A DNA stretch of 64,000 nt from Schizochytrium sp. TIO01 (Eukaryota > Sar > Bigyra > Thraustochytrida > Thraustochytriidae): contig SMSO01000031.1 of NCBI GenBank assembly GCA_004764695.1, positions 7,683,261 through 7,747,260 on the forward strand. Direction: 5' to 3'. Under the pieces are notes generated by a model. The model had not been told where the DNA came from and did not search any database. It worked only from the letters and a program-made list of their open reading frames with translations. Positions within the stretch are counted from its first letter, which is position 1. Each line of letters starts with the position of its first letter. Of this stretch, positions 1-13,564 are shown in pieces. The translations under genes and the position numbers were made by a program.

Positions 1-3000
1 AATCGAGAAGGTCGCAATGACGAGATATGATCTGAATGGCAATCTCAACTTCTTCGCCAGGCTCAATTTGGCCATCTGTAGCGCTAAAGTCAACCTTTAG
101 ATAGCTAGGAATAACAAGGCGATCCATGAGAACAGTCCACTCTCCAAAAGCTGTGCCTACGTTGCGTAAAATAAACTTTGCAGTAGAAGGACAGTGCAAG
201 GTAACAAGACCCATATCTTGTTGAAGGGCGTCCGCTTCTAAAATAACTCGACCGATATCAGCAACTATAGGAACATTGATAATTGACCAATGCCCATCCG
301 GAACAAGTTGCCAGCGAATTTTCAAATTCGAATCAAGAGTGGTGAGATCTTCAAACAAATGCTCATCCTCAACTGGCACGCAACAATTTATGAATATAGC
401 CTCTGTGCCTCCAGATGCGCCAAGTACAAATATCTCCTGGCTTGAAGAGAAGTATGGAGATTCGCATAAGACTTCCAAAGTGGCTTTGAGAGATCCACTA
501 TTGCTTAGAACAAGCTTTGCAGATGACTCTACTCCGAATTTGATTGCAGAAAAGCGCACTGCGTCGGACTTTGCTTCAACTCGAGCAGCTGCACCAACTC
601 CACTTAAAGAGACATTTCGTCGACCAAAGACATCTTCAAGAGCTAATTGAGCGTGGTATTCAGTGTTTGCGTGTATGGGACGAAATCGCACTGGTATTGT
701 GACAGTGCAACCAGGTTCTACGACCAGTGCACTGTCAGGGATCTCGAAGCTCAAATTATTGCATCGTGCACAATGAAAGGATTGCGGCTGAAGAGACTCG
801 TTGGTCGCAGAAATGTACATCATCGTCCCTTCGTTGTGCACATCTGGAGGGAAATGTTCTTGCGCCGCGGTTGGCTTAAAGCTGAGCTGTTGAGGCCTGA
901 AAACAAGTCTTCGAACGGCAGTTCCTTCCAAACGCATGTTAAAGGACGAGCTCTCTACACTAAGAATTTCTGCATCTCCTAGTTCAACATCAGTGCGCAT
1001 GTCAGGAACCTGCCAAGGCAAGAAGTCCATGGCAATTGGTACACTAACTGGAATACATACATCGGCAATGAAACTAACTCGTAAGATAAATGAATCTCCA
1101 GATTTCAGAGGAGGCAACTCAGGCAGCTCAGCATTTTGATAACGGTCTAGCGGTGCTTCAGGAATTAGAAGCCGTGGCATTAAGCCACCTTCCCTTTGAA
1201 GAAACCGTTCTAAGCTCGGCATCTGCATTTGCACTCATGAGCAGGTTGGCCTGTTCTGGGTGAAGCAGGCAAGATGATTGACTCAGAATCAAGCTCGATG
1301 AATTCGAATGCTGGTGCATGCTATTTGTAAATAAATGAGGTCTTGATCCACTATTTTGTTCCAGGTACTGTTGCATGGAGCGATTGAGCTGAGAACTAGA
1401 GTTACCCAGTTGCAGCATGTCTTGACGCGAACCTTGTTTAAGTTTAACAGATTGAAAAAATTTCGAATTGCGTCCGTAGGAAGGTTTCTCCATCCTGAAA
1501 GATGTCTCGCGGCGTTTTTGAAATGCAACAGACCCGTGAGCTTTGAAGGAAGCTCTGCTACGCAGTGCCCGTGACATAGCTGGCATTTTAATCTTTTGGA
1601 TAGAAGCAGAACCTGTGATTCTCGATTGCAGTTGTTTTGCGCGCGTTTTTCGCACAGCATGACCCAGACGCTGTTTAAGAACAATCCAAGTATATGGCCT
1701 TTCGGTGATCGGCATGACATTCGTTGTCTCAGTAAAAGAGGGCAATACTCCAATGAATGTGATGCGAGTTCTACGAAGCTGCCAGGCCAAGTTCCGTAGA
1801 CCAGTGTACTTGATACGAGAAAGGCACAGGGGAAGATTCCCAGTATTTGTCACTGTAACAAAACTTGAACTTATTGTTCCGTATTTGCGCGGACCAAACT
1901 GCACCAAACCGCCACTATGCGAGACGGAGGACAACAAGTTCATCTCACCGCAAATTCCTCGTAATAAGAATACTGAAGGCTTTCCATTTAGCATGCAAGT
2001 GAGCTCTTGTAAATACGAGCCTCCCGAAGAAGCAAAGAACGTGATAACAACATCAGCCTCTCCATTGGGCTTCATTACAACTTGTCGAGGGGAGACATTG
2101 AACGGGCTCGCAACCGTAAAGCTCAGTTCTTGTGATGTTGTACCTCTATTGACTAGTCGCCAAGTGCGAACTGTGCTCCCCCCCTGCGGAATAGCCCCGA
2201 AGTCAAACAGATCGTCGGCCTCAGGCAAGCCATGAATTGCCTCGATGTAAGCGTTTGCAACTAAATTAATGTGGCTTGTGTATGAAGCTTTCTCCTCGGC
2301 GTTGCTGTTATCAGGACATAAGCTTGTTGTAACTATGAGGGCTTCTTTGAGATTTTCTTGCGATTCAGGCTTATACACCACAGGTACAAAGACAGCTTCA
2401 AAGGGTTGTAGTATCCCCGCAGAGCTCTCAGGAAGAAGCTGAAAGGGAGAATAACCGCAGCGATCCTGCAAATCACTAGGCAGGGCGACAGTGAAATTCA
2501 CTGGATGGATTGACCAATTTCGCAGAGCCGCCCAACGGCGCGTGCACGTTCCAGCAAGGCAAGATCCAAAATTTAGTTCTGCTGTCTTGCCTGATCTTGG
2601 TAAAAGATGCAAACTCAAAGGACCGCCGCGTTGGATAAGAATGCTCGATAGATGCGATGCAATGCTTCCACTTTCTTGGGTATAATTCTTAATAGCGAGA
2701 AACCCAAATTCGCACGGTGCGACGCACGGAGAGTTTCGGTTCACAATTATTCGAGAAGAAGCTTCAATCGCTGTAGCAGATATTCCCCGTGATACTATCA
2801 AGGACTTGGGTGTATCTTCATCTGAATATATCGAAGTTTCCAACACCACCTCCGGAGTCGATCTGTCATAGTGTAATATCAACGGTTGATCTGGAGTTTG
2901 ATAAGTATTTTCACCAACAACACTCCAAGCCAGCTGCTCAACTGCTTGACAAGCATCCATTTCTTCAGAAGTAAACTCTGCATCACATCGCTTGCATAGC

Positions 3001-6000
3001 TCTGCAGTGTGCTGAGATATACTTCCTAGTTGCTTGCAAAACTCCAATGTACTTCCGGCAGGACCAACAAAGCTGTTTGGTCTCGTTTCACCTACCCACG
3101 ATTCAATGGAAGCTATACGATTAAGATCAAAACCAGCGGGGACCCCTTGGAGGCTAGGTGCAGTAACAATTCCCACAAGCTCGATGAGTCCGCAAGGTCC
3201 TGCAGCAGCGTATGTCACAGACACAGGTCGCGTTATTCGGAGACCTAGGATTGCTCGGTATATGCCACGGCATTTGCCTGGCTGAAATTGAATTTCAATC
3301 CATGCGTAGCCAAGTCCTGGTATGGTATCACTGTCAAGTAAAGTTGAACCTACAGAAGCAGTAAAACGGTCTCCTAAAGGAAGCAAAACGAAGTCAATAT
3401 CATAAGGTGAGTGATTGACAAGTGGAATTCGCAAGGTCACGGGTTCGTCACTGGGTAGCAAGGTACCGAAATATGTTCTTGGGGCTACAGGGAACTCCAA
3501 AGCTCGCCCTACAAAGCCAATAACACGAATTCTCAAAGGACACTTGAGAATTGCTGCAGTAACTTCGATAGTTCGATCAAAAGCACCTGTCCAATCACCG
3601 GGACCTGTTAGCTGTAAATCCACAACAACTTGATCCCGCCCTGGAATACCAATCAAATTTGGAATTTTGATCCACCCGCAACCCTTAAGGTTTATACCCA
3701 CTAAGACATTTTCAGTTGAGATATTCTCTAGAATAAATTTTCGTTTGAGAACCTGAAACGGGTCAACTAATCCGAAGTCTATTTGTAAACATGATTCTTG
3801 ATCCTCCCTAAGCCAAGTAAGACCTTCCGTAGAAGCTGGAACATCAGTCGCTAAATCGGGATTGGCATCTTGCACAGATTTGCCTGCAATGCTCTTGTTC
3901 ATAGCCGAACGAGCCAGGTTTTCAAGAAATGGTGTTTGTTCTTTTGGTCTTTCAAGAGGGTTATCGTATGGATAACGACGCCGAACCTGAAAGCCAGAAA
4001 TTCCACTCATTTTGCTAACAATTTTACGAACCTGTGACCAATTCTTTTTCATTGAGCCGCCTGTTGTGATGCTATTGGAAGCAGCTACATCCGATTCTAA
4101 GAGGCCTCCTCCTTTTGCAGCAACAGGATTAATGCGGCCCTGCAAAATTTCCGCGCCCTCGGCTAAATGGCTTATCGTAGGTTGGCTTTTCAGGCGCATT
4201 GCGCGCAATGTGCTTTTTCTCTTTTTTTCTAAAGTGGGTTGCACATTTCTTGATTGGTCAGTTGGGTCAGCATCAAATAGTAACTTTTCACGAGGATTCA
4301 AGCCTCGCGCCACAATCGGCAATCCACAAAATGCAGAAATAGGCAACATGTGCTCTTCTGCAGTGTTAGTTGTAACACAGAGACATGCTTCGTGTTTTCC
4401 TGGCATATCCCCAGGAGCAAAATGGATGGGTACAAACGCGTCTTGATACTTAAAGATGCTCAGTGATTGTGTGTCAACCGCAAAAAGTAAAGCAGCATCA
4501 TCTTCGAAAGTATCATCCTGAAGTCCATCAGCAATTGGAACAACCTTGAAATTTAAGTCCAATTTCTCACCACAAAGATTAGAAACTGCAGCAACAAACA
4601 TACTGTTTTGACCGGGTAAAAGCCACAGGGGTCGGCGTTGTACGTTGCTGACTTTGACAACCGGACCTCTAAAACCTTTTAGTTCAGCTGTACCGAGTAC
4701 CTGTCCAGCAAAGTCCTGAATCCTAACCTCTCCACGAATTGGAGCAGAGCGCTCGGGGTGCTTGTTTGGACGAAATATTATTTTAATTGTGACAGAAGTA
4801 ACCTTTGGGGAGAAGCGTAACACGGCAGGTTCGACCTCAAAAACTTCAGCAGGATCGAGCATAACAAAAACGTTGAGTTCATGCTGAGGAGCCACTTTAG
4901 TCTGCACTGTAATGTTTCGTTGCTCCTCGGACATTGAGTGAGTAAATTCAATAACAGCGTGTTCAAAAAGGAGCTGTACCGGCCTAGATGTTTTTACTTC
5001 ATCATCTCCACCAGCATAAAGTGATGCCATCAAAGACATTGTAGAGCCAGATTTAAGCGAGCTGGTTGCTTCAGACTCTGCAAAACCAAAGCCGTCGCTG
5101 AAACCGATATCATCATCATCTTCTTCTTCTTCTTCTTCACTAGCGTCGATAGACGTTCTGGATAAGCTTACAGGGCCTCCAATTCTTGAAGAACTGTCGT
5201 CGCTTGCTATGGCTCCTGATGGCAACGATTCAAGATCATCTACCTGGCTCAAACTCCGTTTGGAAATTTGCGTACCTCCGCCGAAGAACCCGGCTCCAGA
5301 AGCTGCCCTGCCCCGCATGAAAGCGGTAGCAACTTGGAGTTTGGCAATAAGATTTGATGTTCCCTTACCCAGATGTCGGCGCGTAGAGCGTAGCGCCTTA
5401 CGGACCATAGCACGTCGTCGTGCATAACCTTGGAAAAGAGGATGTAACACGATGGAAACTGCAGAATAAAATGGAACACCTGTCGATGTATACCCTGTGG
5501 GCAGAGGAAGCAGACCGCCCTCTGTTCGATAAAAGGGACGCCCATAGTTACTATAAACCAGCGGACGCTCAAGCTTGGAAACATCCCCATTGATTTGATA
5601 TGCAAATTTTCCCTCTCGTGAGCATGCAACTGCTCGCTTGCGTAATGGCAAAGCAGCTCCATAGAGAGGAGATCCTGAACCTTGCATATATTGATCAGGT
5701 TCAGGTGGTAAATTACACGGCGGAGCAAAAATGACTTTGCCATTGCTGCACAAGCCAGCAGGAATCGGATTTGATCGTGCCATGTTAGCACTCGTCTCGT
5801 CTTTATCAGAACCCCACATTTCAAGACTTTGCTCATCTTCCATAACCTCTAAGACCGTGACCATGGCCACAAATACTGTGCCAGCAGAAGTGCGAAAACG
5901 AATTTCAACTTGGTCGTCTTCCATCCAGTACATATCATCATTATCGTGACCTTCATTCTCATCGTCTTCATCGTTATTGAAACGCAGATCGACACTTGCA

Positions 6001-8699
6001 GATTGTGCCGGAGTCAGAGAATCTGCGGTGGTGACTCGAGTAATTTGACCCAGAAAGCGTCTTATTGGGTCATTCACAGTCTCTGTAATCCATATCTCAA
6101 TTTCGCCGCCTTCTAAAAAGCGGCTGCCAATCTGGCTCACAACGTGGTTTTCTAGTGATTTTTTGGGGAAGGGATGGTAAGCGGATACAATTGGCACTGA
6201 AGCTGTGGTATATTCATGTGGGTCAAAGGCCGAGGCCGCATCTGACATTGAGTTGTCTTGCCGACGAAAGCTTGTGCTAAGCGTTGAGCTGGCATGCGAG
6301 GCAATATCTCCATTTTCCCATATCGGCTGGTTGACATCTGCATCAACGTATGGTGTCATTGGAGGTTCCCAACCGTCAGCAAATCGAACTGGTTGGTCAG
6401 AGAGTAGTTTCGCATTATTGGAGCCATTCTTGAATACAACAGGCAGAAAACCTGCTGGTACGGTTGTCACAGAAAGGTACCCAAAGCTGTGCGCACTCAC
6501 CTCACTAGGGTCACGAGGATCTGCTGGGTTAACCTCTAGGTTTGCATCGTTTTCTATATCTGCAATACCTTTTACTTGAAGGCTTGTGTTCTTGTTCGAA
6601 AGAATTTGAAATCGAGACCTTTCAGCCCCGTGGGCTTTAGGTAGCTCTAGCACCCCTTGTTGCGGCGGTGGATACGGAGAAAAGCCAAGTTCGACGAATT
6701 CTTGTAGCTCAGGAATATCTTGCACCATTGCTGGAGTACACATGGGAACATGCTCCTTCCCTGGTCGGAAGAGCATTGGAGGAACTGTTGTGCAATTCTC
6801 TGGGACTTCAGGGAGTTCTGGAATTCGCAATGCCACGCGCACAGTTGCTTGCGCGGATCCATAGGCAACTACCGCGATGCCATCAATTCCAGTAATCCTT
6901 TCGAGAGTATTGTCACCATCCGCAATAAATTTCCGCATACTCCTTGCACCATTTAAGGAATTACTTGCGGTTCTAACAGCGCTGTGTGCCTCAGATCCGT
7001 GCGCAAGGAGTTGTGCGACAGTACCAGGTCTTTGCAATATAACACGCACTCCTTCAACACGTCGTCTCACCTCTACACGAATCTGGTCAAGCTCACCTTT
7101 TGCAGCATCTTCAATCTTTTTGAAACCTGTAAAAGGTGCATTTTGAGCGCCAAGAAGTGCAGGGAATCCTGTTACGCATTCCAGACGAAGCTCTGCAGCT
7201 CGGTATCTGACTTCGAGTTCGTCCATTCGAGAATATACGCTTGCCCAGGTGCCGAGAAAAGCAAGTGCCGCCTTTTCGACTAGACGATCACGATAGTCTT
7301 GCAGCATATCCTGCATCAAGGGCACAAAAAGGGCGCAAAACCTCAAGAGCCCAAGGTCCATATCTTTGGCATCACTGTGGAAAGCCTCTTGCTCGAACTC
7401 ATCAAGCTCGTCTTCAAATTCGTCAAGGCCATCCTGGTCATCCTCCACATGCTGGGACAATAGAATTCGAGACTCGGTTTCAAGCATTGTCAGAAAATTA
7501 GCAACAACGAGAGGAGACAGTCGCACACGCGACGCTAGTAGCTCATATGCAACAAAAAGGATTCCAGATCGGCTCCACAAACGGGTCTCCGGCTGCTCAA
7601 ATTGGATGACTCCACCAAGGCAACTTCCTAGGACCGCGATCACACGTTGAACGGGTCTATTACTTTCTCGGAAACACCAGTATCGGCCGAGCTCACCAGT
7701 TTCGCCACCGCAGCGATTAAAGGCATCCGCAATAAAGTGGAGCACAAACATTCGTATCCTCTCGCGTTGAGCTTGGGCCTCGGATCGTGAAGACCCGTCC
7801 AGGCGGTGGAAATTACTGGCCCGGCGGAATTGTTCATGGCCAGATGAGCTGCTCATTTCCCCGTGACCACTAAGTGTGGTACCCAAAAGCTGTGTGGCAA
7901 CAAGGCGATTATCCTCAACCTCGTCACCCACAATCATGTCTAGCAGATCCGTCACAAACTTACGCGCCACACGAGCCTCCAAAAGGTCCCACAACGGGTA
8001 TATCCGAAATAGCTGCCCAATTTTCAGCAGTGCGGCCTTCCGAAGTGGCGCTTCAGAATGACCCATCATGCCAAATAAGTTCTTCCACAGCCTCTGTGCC
8101 CCCCGAAAATCCTGCACAGCAAACGCTGAAGCCATATCTTTATCGCAAAGGTCTACCTCCAAAAAGTCCCGATCATACGCGGCCCCTTGCAGCAGTACCC
8201 TAGAGCTTACCGCCCACATCTCGTTGGGCGTCCTCGACGTTGCCGAAGCATTCTGGGTCACAGAAATTTCAGAGCCATGCCCGTACCCGCTCCGCGAGCT
8301 TCGTCCAGAGTCCGATACATTCCCATCAAACTGCGAATCCTCATCGATGCCCTTGTTTCTGGGAAAATCAGCGAAATCCTCGTTGCTGCTATCGTCATTG
8401 TTATCATTTAAGTCGTCATCAACGCTGCTCCTGCCGCCTGAAAATCCAAAGTCATCGTCTTCGTCAAGGCTTCCACCTTTGCGATTTTTAGCAAAGTCTT
8501 CTGCTGCAAATTCGTCGGCATCGAAGTCCTCTGCGGCAGAGTCTTCATTGTCAAAATCTGCATCGGAATCTGCACCGCGGCTGTCGCGAAAGGCAAATTC
8601 CTCGTCAGCGTCCGAGAAGCGGTCGGATGTGGCGCTCGCTCCGTCGGGGTCCAGGCCTGAGGGTGCACCACCTGCCGAGTCTGAGCTTCCTGTGCTCAT
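1..8699 (-). CDS. Giant ASH/MSP-domain protein, probably ciliary (C-terminus off the left edge)
   Basis: The start ATG is at 8699. The first frame runs 2513 codons to a TGA at 1158-1160. A second minus frame, open from 1234 to base 1, continues the same kind of sequence for about 410 codons, so the gene is at least 2900 residues. Residues 1-135 are rich in D, E and S, and about 160-560 look helical and armadillo-like. From about 1300 on there are repeated beta-sandwich segments of the ASH (ASPM/SPD-2/Hydin) type, with phrases such as FVTVTNTGNLPLCL and, in the second frame, VTIPVRFRPIHANTEY and AKLVLSNSGSLKATL. ASH repeats mark axonemal and centrosomal proteins (Hydin, CFAP65, CFAP47, DLEC1), but I cannot choose among them. 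The frame change lies between 1160 and 1234: either a small unrecognised intron or an extra base in CCC/TTT at 1192-1197. Confidence 0.72.
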
Positions 8700-9839
8700 T
8701 ATCTACCTATGCCCTCAATCTGTAGCTTTGACAAATCAGTATTAGCTTGCAGTGGACCTGAGTTGGTCCTCGATCTATGAATTTGAGGCAGAATCCGGTG
8801 TGGTTTTGAATTTGCGTTGGAAAATCTTGAGCCACGTAGCAGGCCCAACAGCCAACTAGAGCGGCGTAAGACGCCTCCCTCACGCCCAAAAGGCGGATTT
8901 CGGGAGCGCAAAAGGGGGTCTGCGGCGCTCAGTGCTACTATACTGCCGCTGAGGGCTCAAACTCTGCTTGGAGTTGCTTGGAGTTGAAATTTAAAAACCA
9001 AAGAACCTTCAATGATGATCCCTTTTTTGCTCCTACTTTCTTTCTCTTTTCTTCAATGATTTGCATGTTCTCTTTGTTCTCTTTGTTCTACTCACTTTAG
9101 CATTGACTAGGGCGTTCCTGTATCATGTTCTGATTAAAACACTATTGACTAAGTAGGAGGTACCTAAACGCTATACGGTCCTAAACAATGAAACTTCGGT
9201 TCTTTTCCACAGTCTGCAGGGTGGTGGAAGAGCTGGCTCTGATTAAATGTTTGCAGGCCTCATATGAGGTCAAAGCATGAGGCCCTCACACGAAGTCACT
9301 TGCTTGGAGTTGTAAAGCTGCTGTTATAAGCATGCAAAGAGATGGTAGAATAGGTCTAGTTAGGAACATTAAGTACTATGACAGGTGGGACAACTACGAG
9401 TGAACTTTTCACTTATGAAGTGGTATAAAACTTACTTACAGAGACAATAGTTGACTTAGAGGGTCTAAAATGGGACAAATGGGCGACATTATAGGAGTCC
9501 GTTAAAGAGTTTTACTAGTTGGGCTTACGGAGATTTCTAACGCATAGACGTCGTTTGTCAAGTAAAAGACGGGTGTCTCAGTATTTCACTATCATGAAAA
9601 CAACTTGGGGTCTAAATAAAAGACCGCGGCTCAATACAATAGAGATGAGAAGAGAGGTTGCCACGGGGGTATATAAGAAATAAAAAAGAAGCTTGAGGAG
9701 GAGTTTACTTGAATTTGGGTTATTTGAGATTTTTAAGAAACAATTTTTCTGCTTTACATGATGTACTATTATATGCATCGAGCACCAACAGCGCTTGTGG
9801 AAGATGCTTGTGCTTTCTCACAATATTCATAGGAAATTT
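8700..9839. other. Intergenic, 1.1 kb
   Basis: This holds the 5' flank of the ASH gene (8700 onward) and the 3' flank of the IQ/WW gene (up to 9839), both on the minus strand. Short minus ORFs (8699-8911, 9578-9778) have biased composition and no family resemblance. No RNA gene, mobile element or tandem array is seen. Confidence 0.5.
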
Positions 9840-12800
9840 CTACCAGGGTCGCTTCCAAGTCGACTCTCCAGTATTTTTATTTACATAGTAAGACGCTCCA
9901 TCGATTGCAGAATAGTACTCATCCCAATTTTCTTCTGGCCGACGTAAAGCATCAGGTTTTTCCCAAACTACTTCTTCAGTAGTATTAGTAAACTTATTCC
10001 AACAATAATAATAGGGGCGCCCAGATTCCTCATCGAAAGGCCTCAAACCACTGCTGGTTAGAAGTGTCGTCTAAAGCTGCCTGTCGCTCGGCAGCTGTGA
10101 GTTCGCGATTTGCCTTTTCGCGTTCTTCTGGTGTAAAGTACTCCTCTGGCTTGATGTAAGTCCATTCTCCAGTAATAGAACTCATCCAATATGGCTTGCT
10201 CTCATTATAATCCCAATATTCTGCATACTCGTATCCGATGTCCTCAATTGGACGTTCCCATCTCGCCTCCTGAGTATCACGGTTCACATAGAATGGACGA
10301 TTAAGTGCTGGGTGCATGTAAACCTTCCAAAGAGGCTCGTCAGGATCAGGACCTAATACTTTGGGGCGTTCCCATGTTGAAATCCCCATAGCAGTATTTT
10401 CATAATATTTTACACCAGAAGTTTCATCTACATGGACACTCCATTGGTTCATACGACGGTCCAGTTTTTCTTGCTCAATCTCTGCCCTAATGATTTTGCG
10501 CATATGCATCTCTTCATGTAGCATAAGACGCCGCTCATTACGCTCTCTCTCGGCGTAAACATACGCTATTGGCTTTTCAAAGCATGTTTCCATAGTTTGA
10601 CTGTTAAAATAGTATGTCTTTTCGTTCCACGTATCCCAATGTCGCGTCCATGCGCACTCCAGTTCACGATCTTCATCATTTGCGGCATTACGAGCAACTT
10701 GAACAAGGAAGGCTGTGTAAGCTCCCTGATTTCGCCTCCATTGGCGTTGAATTCTTAAAGCCGCTCGTTTTCTCGCAATGTAAAAGCGAAACAGCTTCTG
10801 AATTTTTCTTGCGCAATTATCTTTATTCATAGCATTTGCACGCATTAGCGCCTGCAAGTACGAACGTTTGACAGCAAGCGATCGGCGCACGAGGTACCCA
10901 CGAATATTGCATTGAATTCGCACTGCAGCCTCTTTTTGTTTTTTAAAGTATATTTTTGCAAGCGTGCCTCTAATAATGGCCTGAATTCGGGTTGCTGCTG
11001 TACGAGCCCGTAGCAAGAATCTACGTACAAGCATACCTCTCACAACTGCTTGCATTTTGATGATAGCACTCTTCTTTTTAATGTAAATAAGACGCTGTGT
11101 CCATCCTCGTGCTGCAGCTTGAATTTGGATTGAAGCATCGCGTTGTTCAACAAACCAGGATCTTTCCAGCCATCGCCTATATTGTGATTGAATAAGAATA
11201 GCTGCTTGCTTCTTCTTAAGAAATGCAGCACGTTGAACAATGCTTCGATATTTAGCTTGAAGATGAATACATGCCATGCGCAACATATGATAACGACGCT
11301 TATGAACAAAGGCCCGTGCTACGGATTGCATTTGAACCACTGCTCTGCGTCTTTGCGCTGCCCTTTTCCGAGCCAGGTGTCCACGAACAATTGCTTGAAT
11401 AGCTTTTGCATTCTTAGTCCGCTTTGCGTGTAGACGCCATCGCATACCAGCCAAGCTGAGAGCATGTTGACGCCTCTCAAGCTTATATTTCGCAGCAAGA
11501 TTAAGAATACGCGTTATTCGTCTTCTCCATGCACGCTGCACTCGAATAGCAGCAGATATGTGATCTCTAGACCATTGTATACTAAATATAATGCCCTCTT
11601 TACTGTTGAGATGTGCCTTCTCATGATCTTTTAGTACTCCGTGTATTACATGCATACAAGAACGACAAAATTTGCCTTCGCATGCTCGACAGTACACAGC
11701 ACAAACCTCGTCATTGCATTCATCGCATAAAGGCATGCCTTCAAGGCGATTGCGGCGTTCGCGTAATGCAGAGAGCATGCAACGTGCCGCGTGTGATCTC
11801 ACAGCTCGCTGTAAAATGAGAACTGCTTTCTTTTGCTGACAAAACGAATAGTGTTGCAGTTTAAGACGTATAAAAGCTTGGATTTGGATGATCGCACCTT
11901 TTCGCTGCTTGTACCAGCAGTGATGCCGCCACTTACGCTGGATTGACCATACTTTGTGATAAATACGTAGTTGCTTTGCTCGATATGCACGCTGAACAAT
12001 TCGTGCAGCTCGCTCACGTTGTTGGTTTCGGAGGTGAATAATAACAGCAAACTTCCTATAGAATTTCTGGATGATGTAAGCACATCGTTCACGTTCTCGC
12101 CGTATTAGGAAGTATCCCAGCTGTGCGTGTTTTGCCCGCCATCTTGCTTGAATCCGGAGTGCGCACAGCTCACGTTTTGTATGACGTGCATGCTTTGCTC
12201 TCCGCCGTGCTTGGCGTCCTCGAATAATGCGCTGCATTTCAATAGCACCTGCATTTTCCCGAATCTTTCTAAGACGTCGAAAGTGCACGTGCAATTTACC
12301 CTGGCGACAGCGCCACCTTGTCTGAATTCTCAGAGCGCATCTCTCGAGACGAAGATTTTCAAGCTTTTTCATTGCTGCTGCCATGCGCATAAACTGTGTA
12401 ACGCAAAGTGCTGCTTTCTGCCGCTTGTGAGCTTGCATGATCTTTCGCGCCACACTTGTCTCCACACAATTTCTCCATGCCTGTTGGATTGTAAATGCCG
12501 CATCTTCCTTCTGTTGGCATTTGCGAGCTTTTTGCAGCATTCTTTTTGCTATAATCTTTCTACCAAAGCATTGAATTTTAGTAGCAGCATTACGCTGGTA
12601 GCGTTCAAGACGCAGTCTATGCGCATTCCGTAAAGCATGGCGGCGACGAACTTGTGCAGCAATACGGGTTTGCGCTCGTCCTCGCCGAAGCCTGTGAATA
12701 TTGTTCCGGACAAAATGACCCCGATACACTCTTTGTATTTGCATTGCTGCAGCAGTTTGTCCTCTCTTTTTGGAAGTTGTCGGCCTGTGTTTTGATTGCA

Positions 12801-13564
12801 AGAAAAGCAGGTTCAAGCCTTTGTTTTCGCCATGCTACAAGAACCGAACGGAGCTTGAATTTGAGAAATTTGCGTTCATGAATCTCAAGACGCTGTTGTA
12901 AACGCTTTTCAATTTTATCCACCTCGTTGTTACTCTGCATAGCAGAAGGATCTGAAGCATAAAATGCGGGATCATGGGAGCTTTCGCGGAACATGCCCAA
13001 CTTTTCCACAACCTTGATTTCAATACGCCGTTCTCCTTCGTCATAAGCTTGTTGCATTCCTCTGTGAGGGTGCAGGTGAGCCTTGAACATATTATCTACC
13101 TCGGTTTGAACGTGGTCCACGCTCCAAGTTGACCCATGCCATACAAAGCTATGATGGCGCATCTCCACTCGAAATACACCTGCACAGAGAGATTCTGAGG
13201 TGGAGTCTAAATTGTTGATTTTGTCGAGTAAAATTGAGACATTTTTTTGAGGAAGACCTTTGGATCTAAACCCTCGGGAACGTATAGCAACACGCTTGGA
13301 AATTTGACTTCGACCAAGAGCTTTTCGATACTCTAAAGCTTTGGTTTTGGGTGTGCGGAATGGCTGCCCTGGTGTCTGTTTAAAGTCTTGATTTTGTGGT
13401 GGCCATGCAAGTTGCGCCCTCCTCTTCGTTAAACCCGGAACCTCAGGAACTGGCCGATCATAGTCCCTATCGTGGACCCCTGGTCTTGGACGCTTGCCCC
13501 TACGTGGTCGCTTCAGCCGACTACCTCCAGCATTTTCTGCGCTGGATGCTGCACGAATACCCAT
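9840..13564 (-). CDS. IQ-motif / B-box / WW-domain protein (about 1240 aa, two frame breaks)
   Basis: ATG at 13564 (MGIRAASS). The N-terminal frame (to about 12770) is basic, then acidic and helical. The main frame holds roughly 15-20 IQ motifs (for example AMQIQRVYRGHFVRN), the calmodulin/EF-hand-binding helices of myosin necks and ASPM. A B-box-like zinc finger sits mid-protein near 11650-11740 (CDECNDEVCAVYC, then CRACEGKFCRSCMHVIHG). The C-terminus has about six WW-like modules, such as VKYYENTAMGISTWERP and YYVNKNTGESTWKRPW. The frame changes twice: near 12767-12771 (five T on plus) and at 10036-10038 (AAA on plus), the second inside a WW module (WFEAF, then DEESGRPYYYCWN). Each would be repaired by one base fewer. 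IQ plus WW suggests a calcium-responsive cytoskeletal or ciliary scaffold; that role is inference. Confidence 0.7.

Noticed and set aside
8068-8745. 225-codon plus frame with Ser-rich product
   Set aside because: Antisense of the acidic D/E/S N-terminus of the ASH protein; its composition is explained by that.
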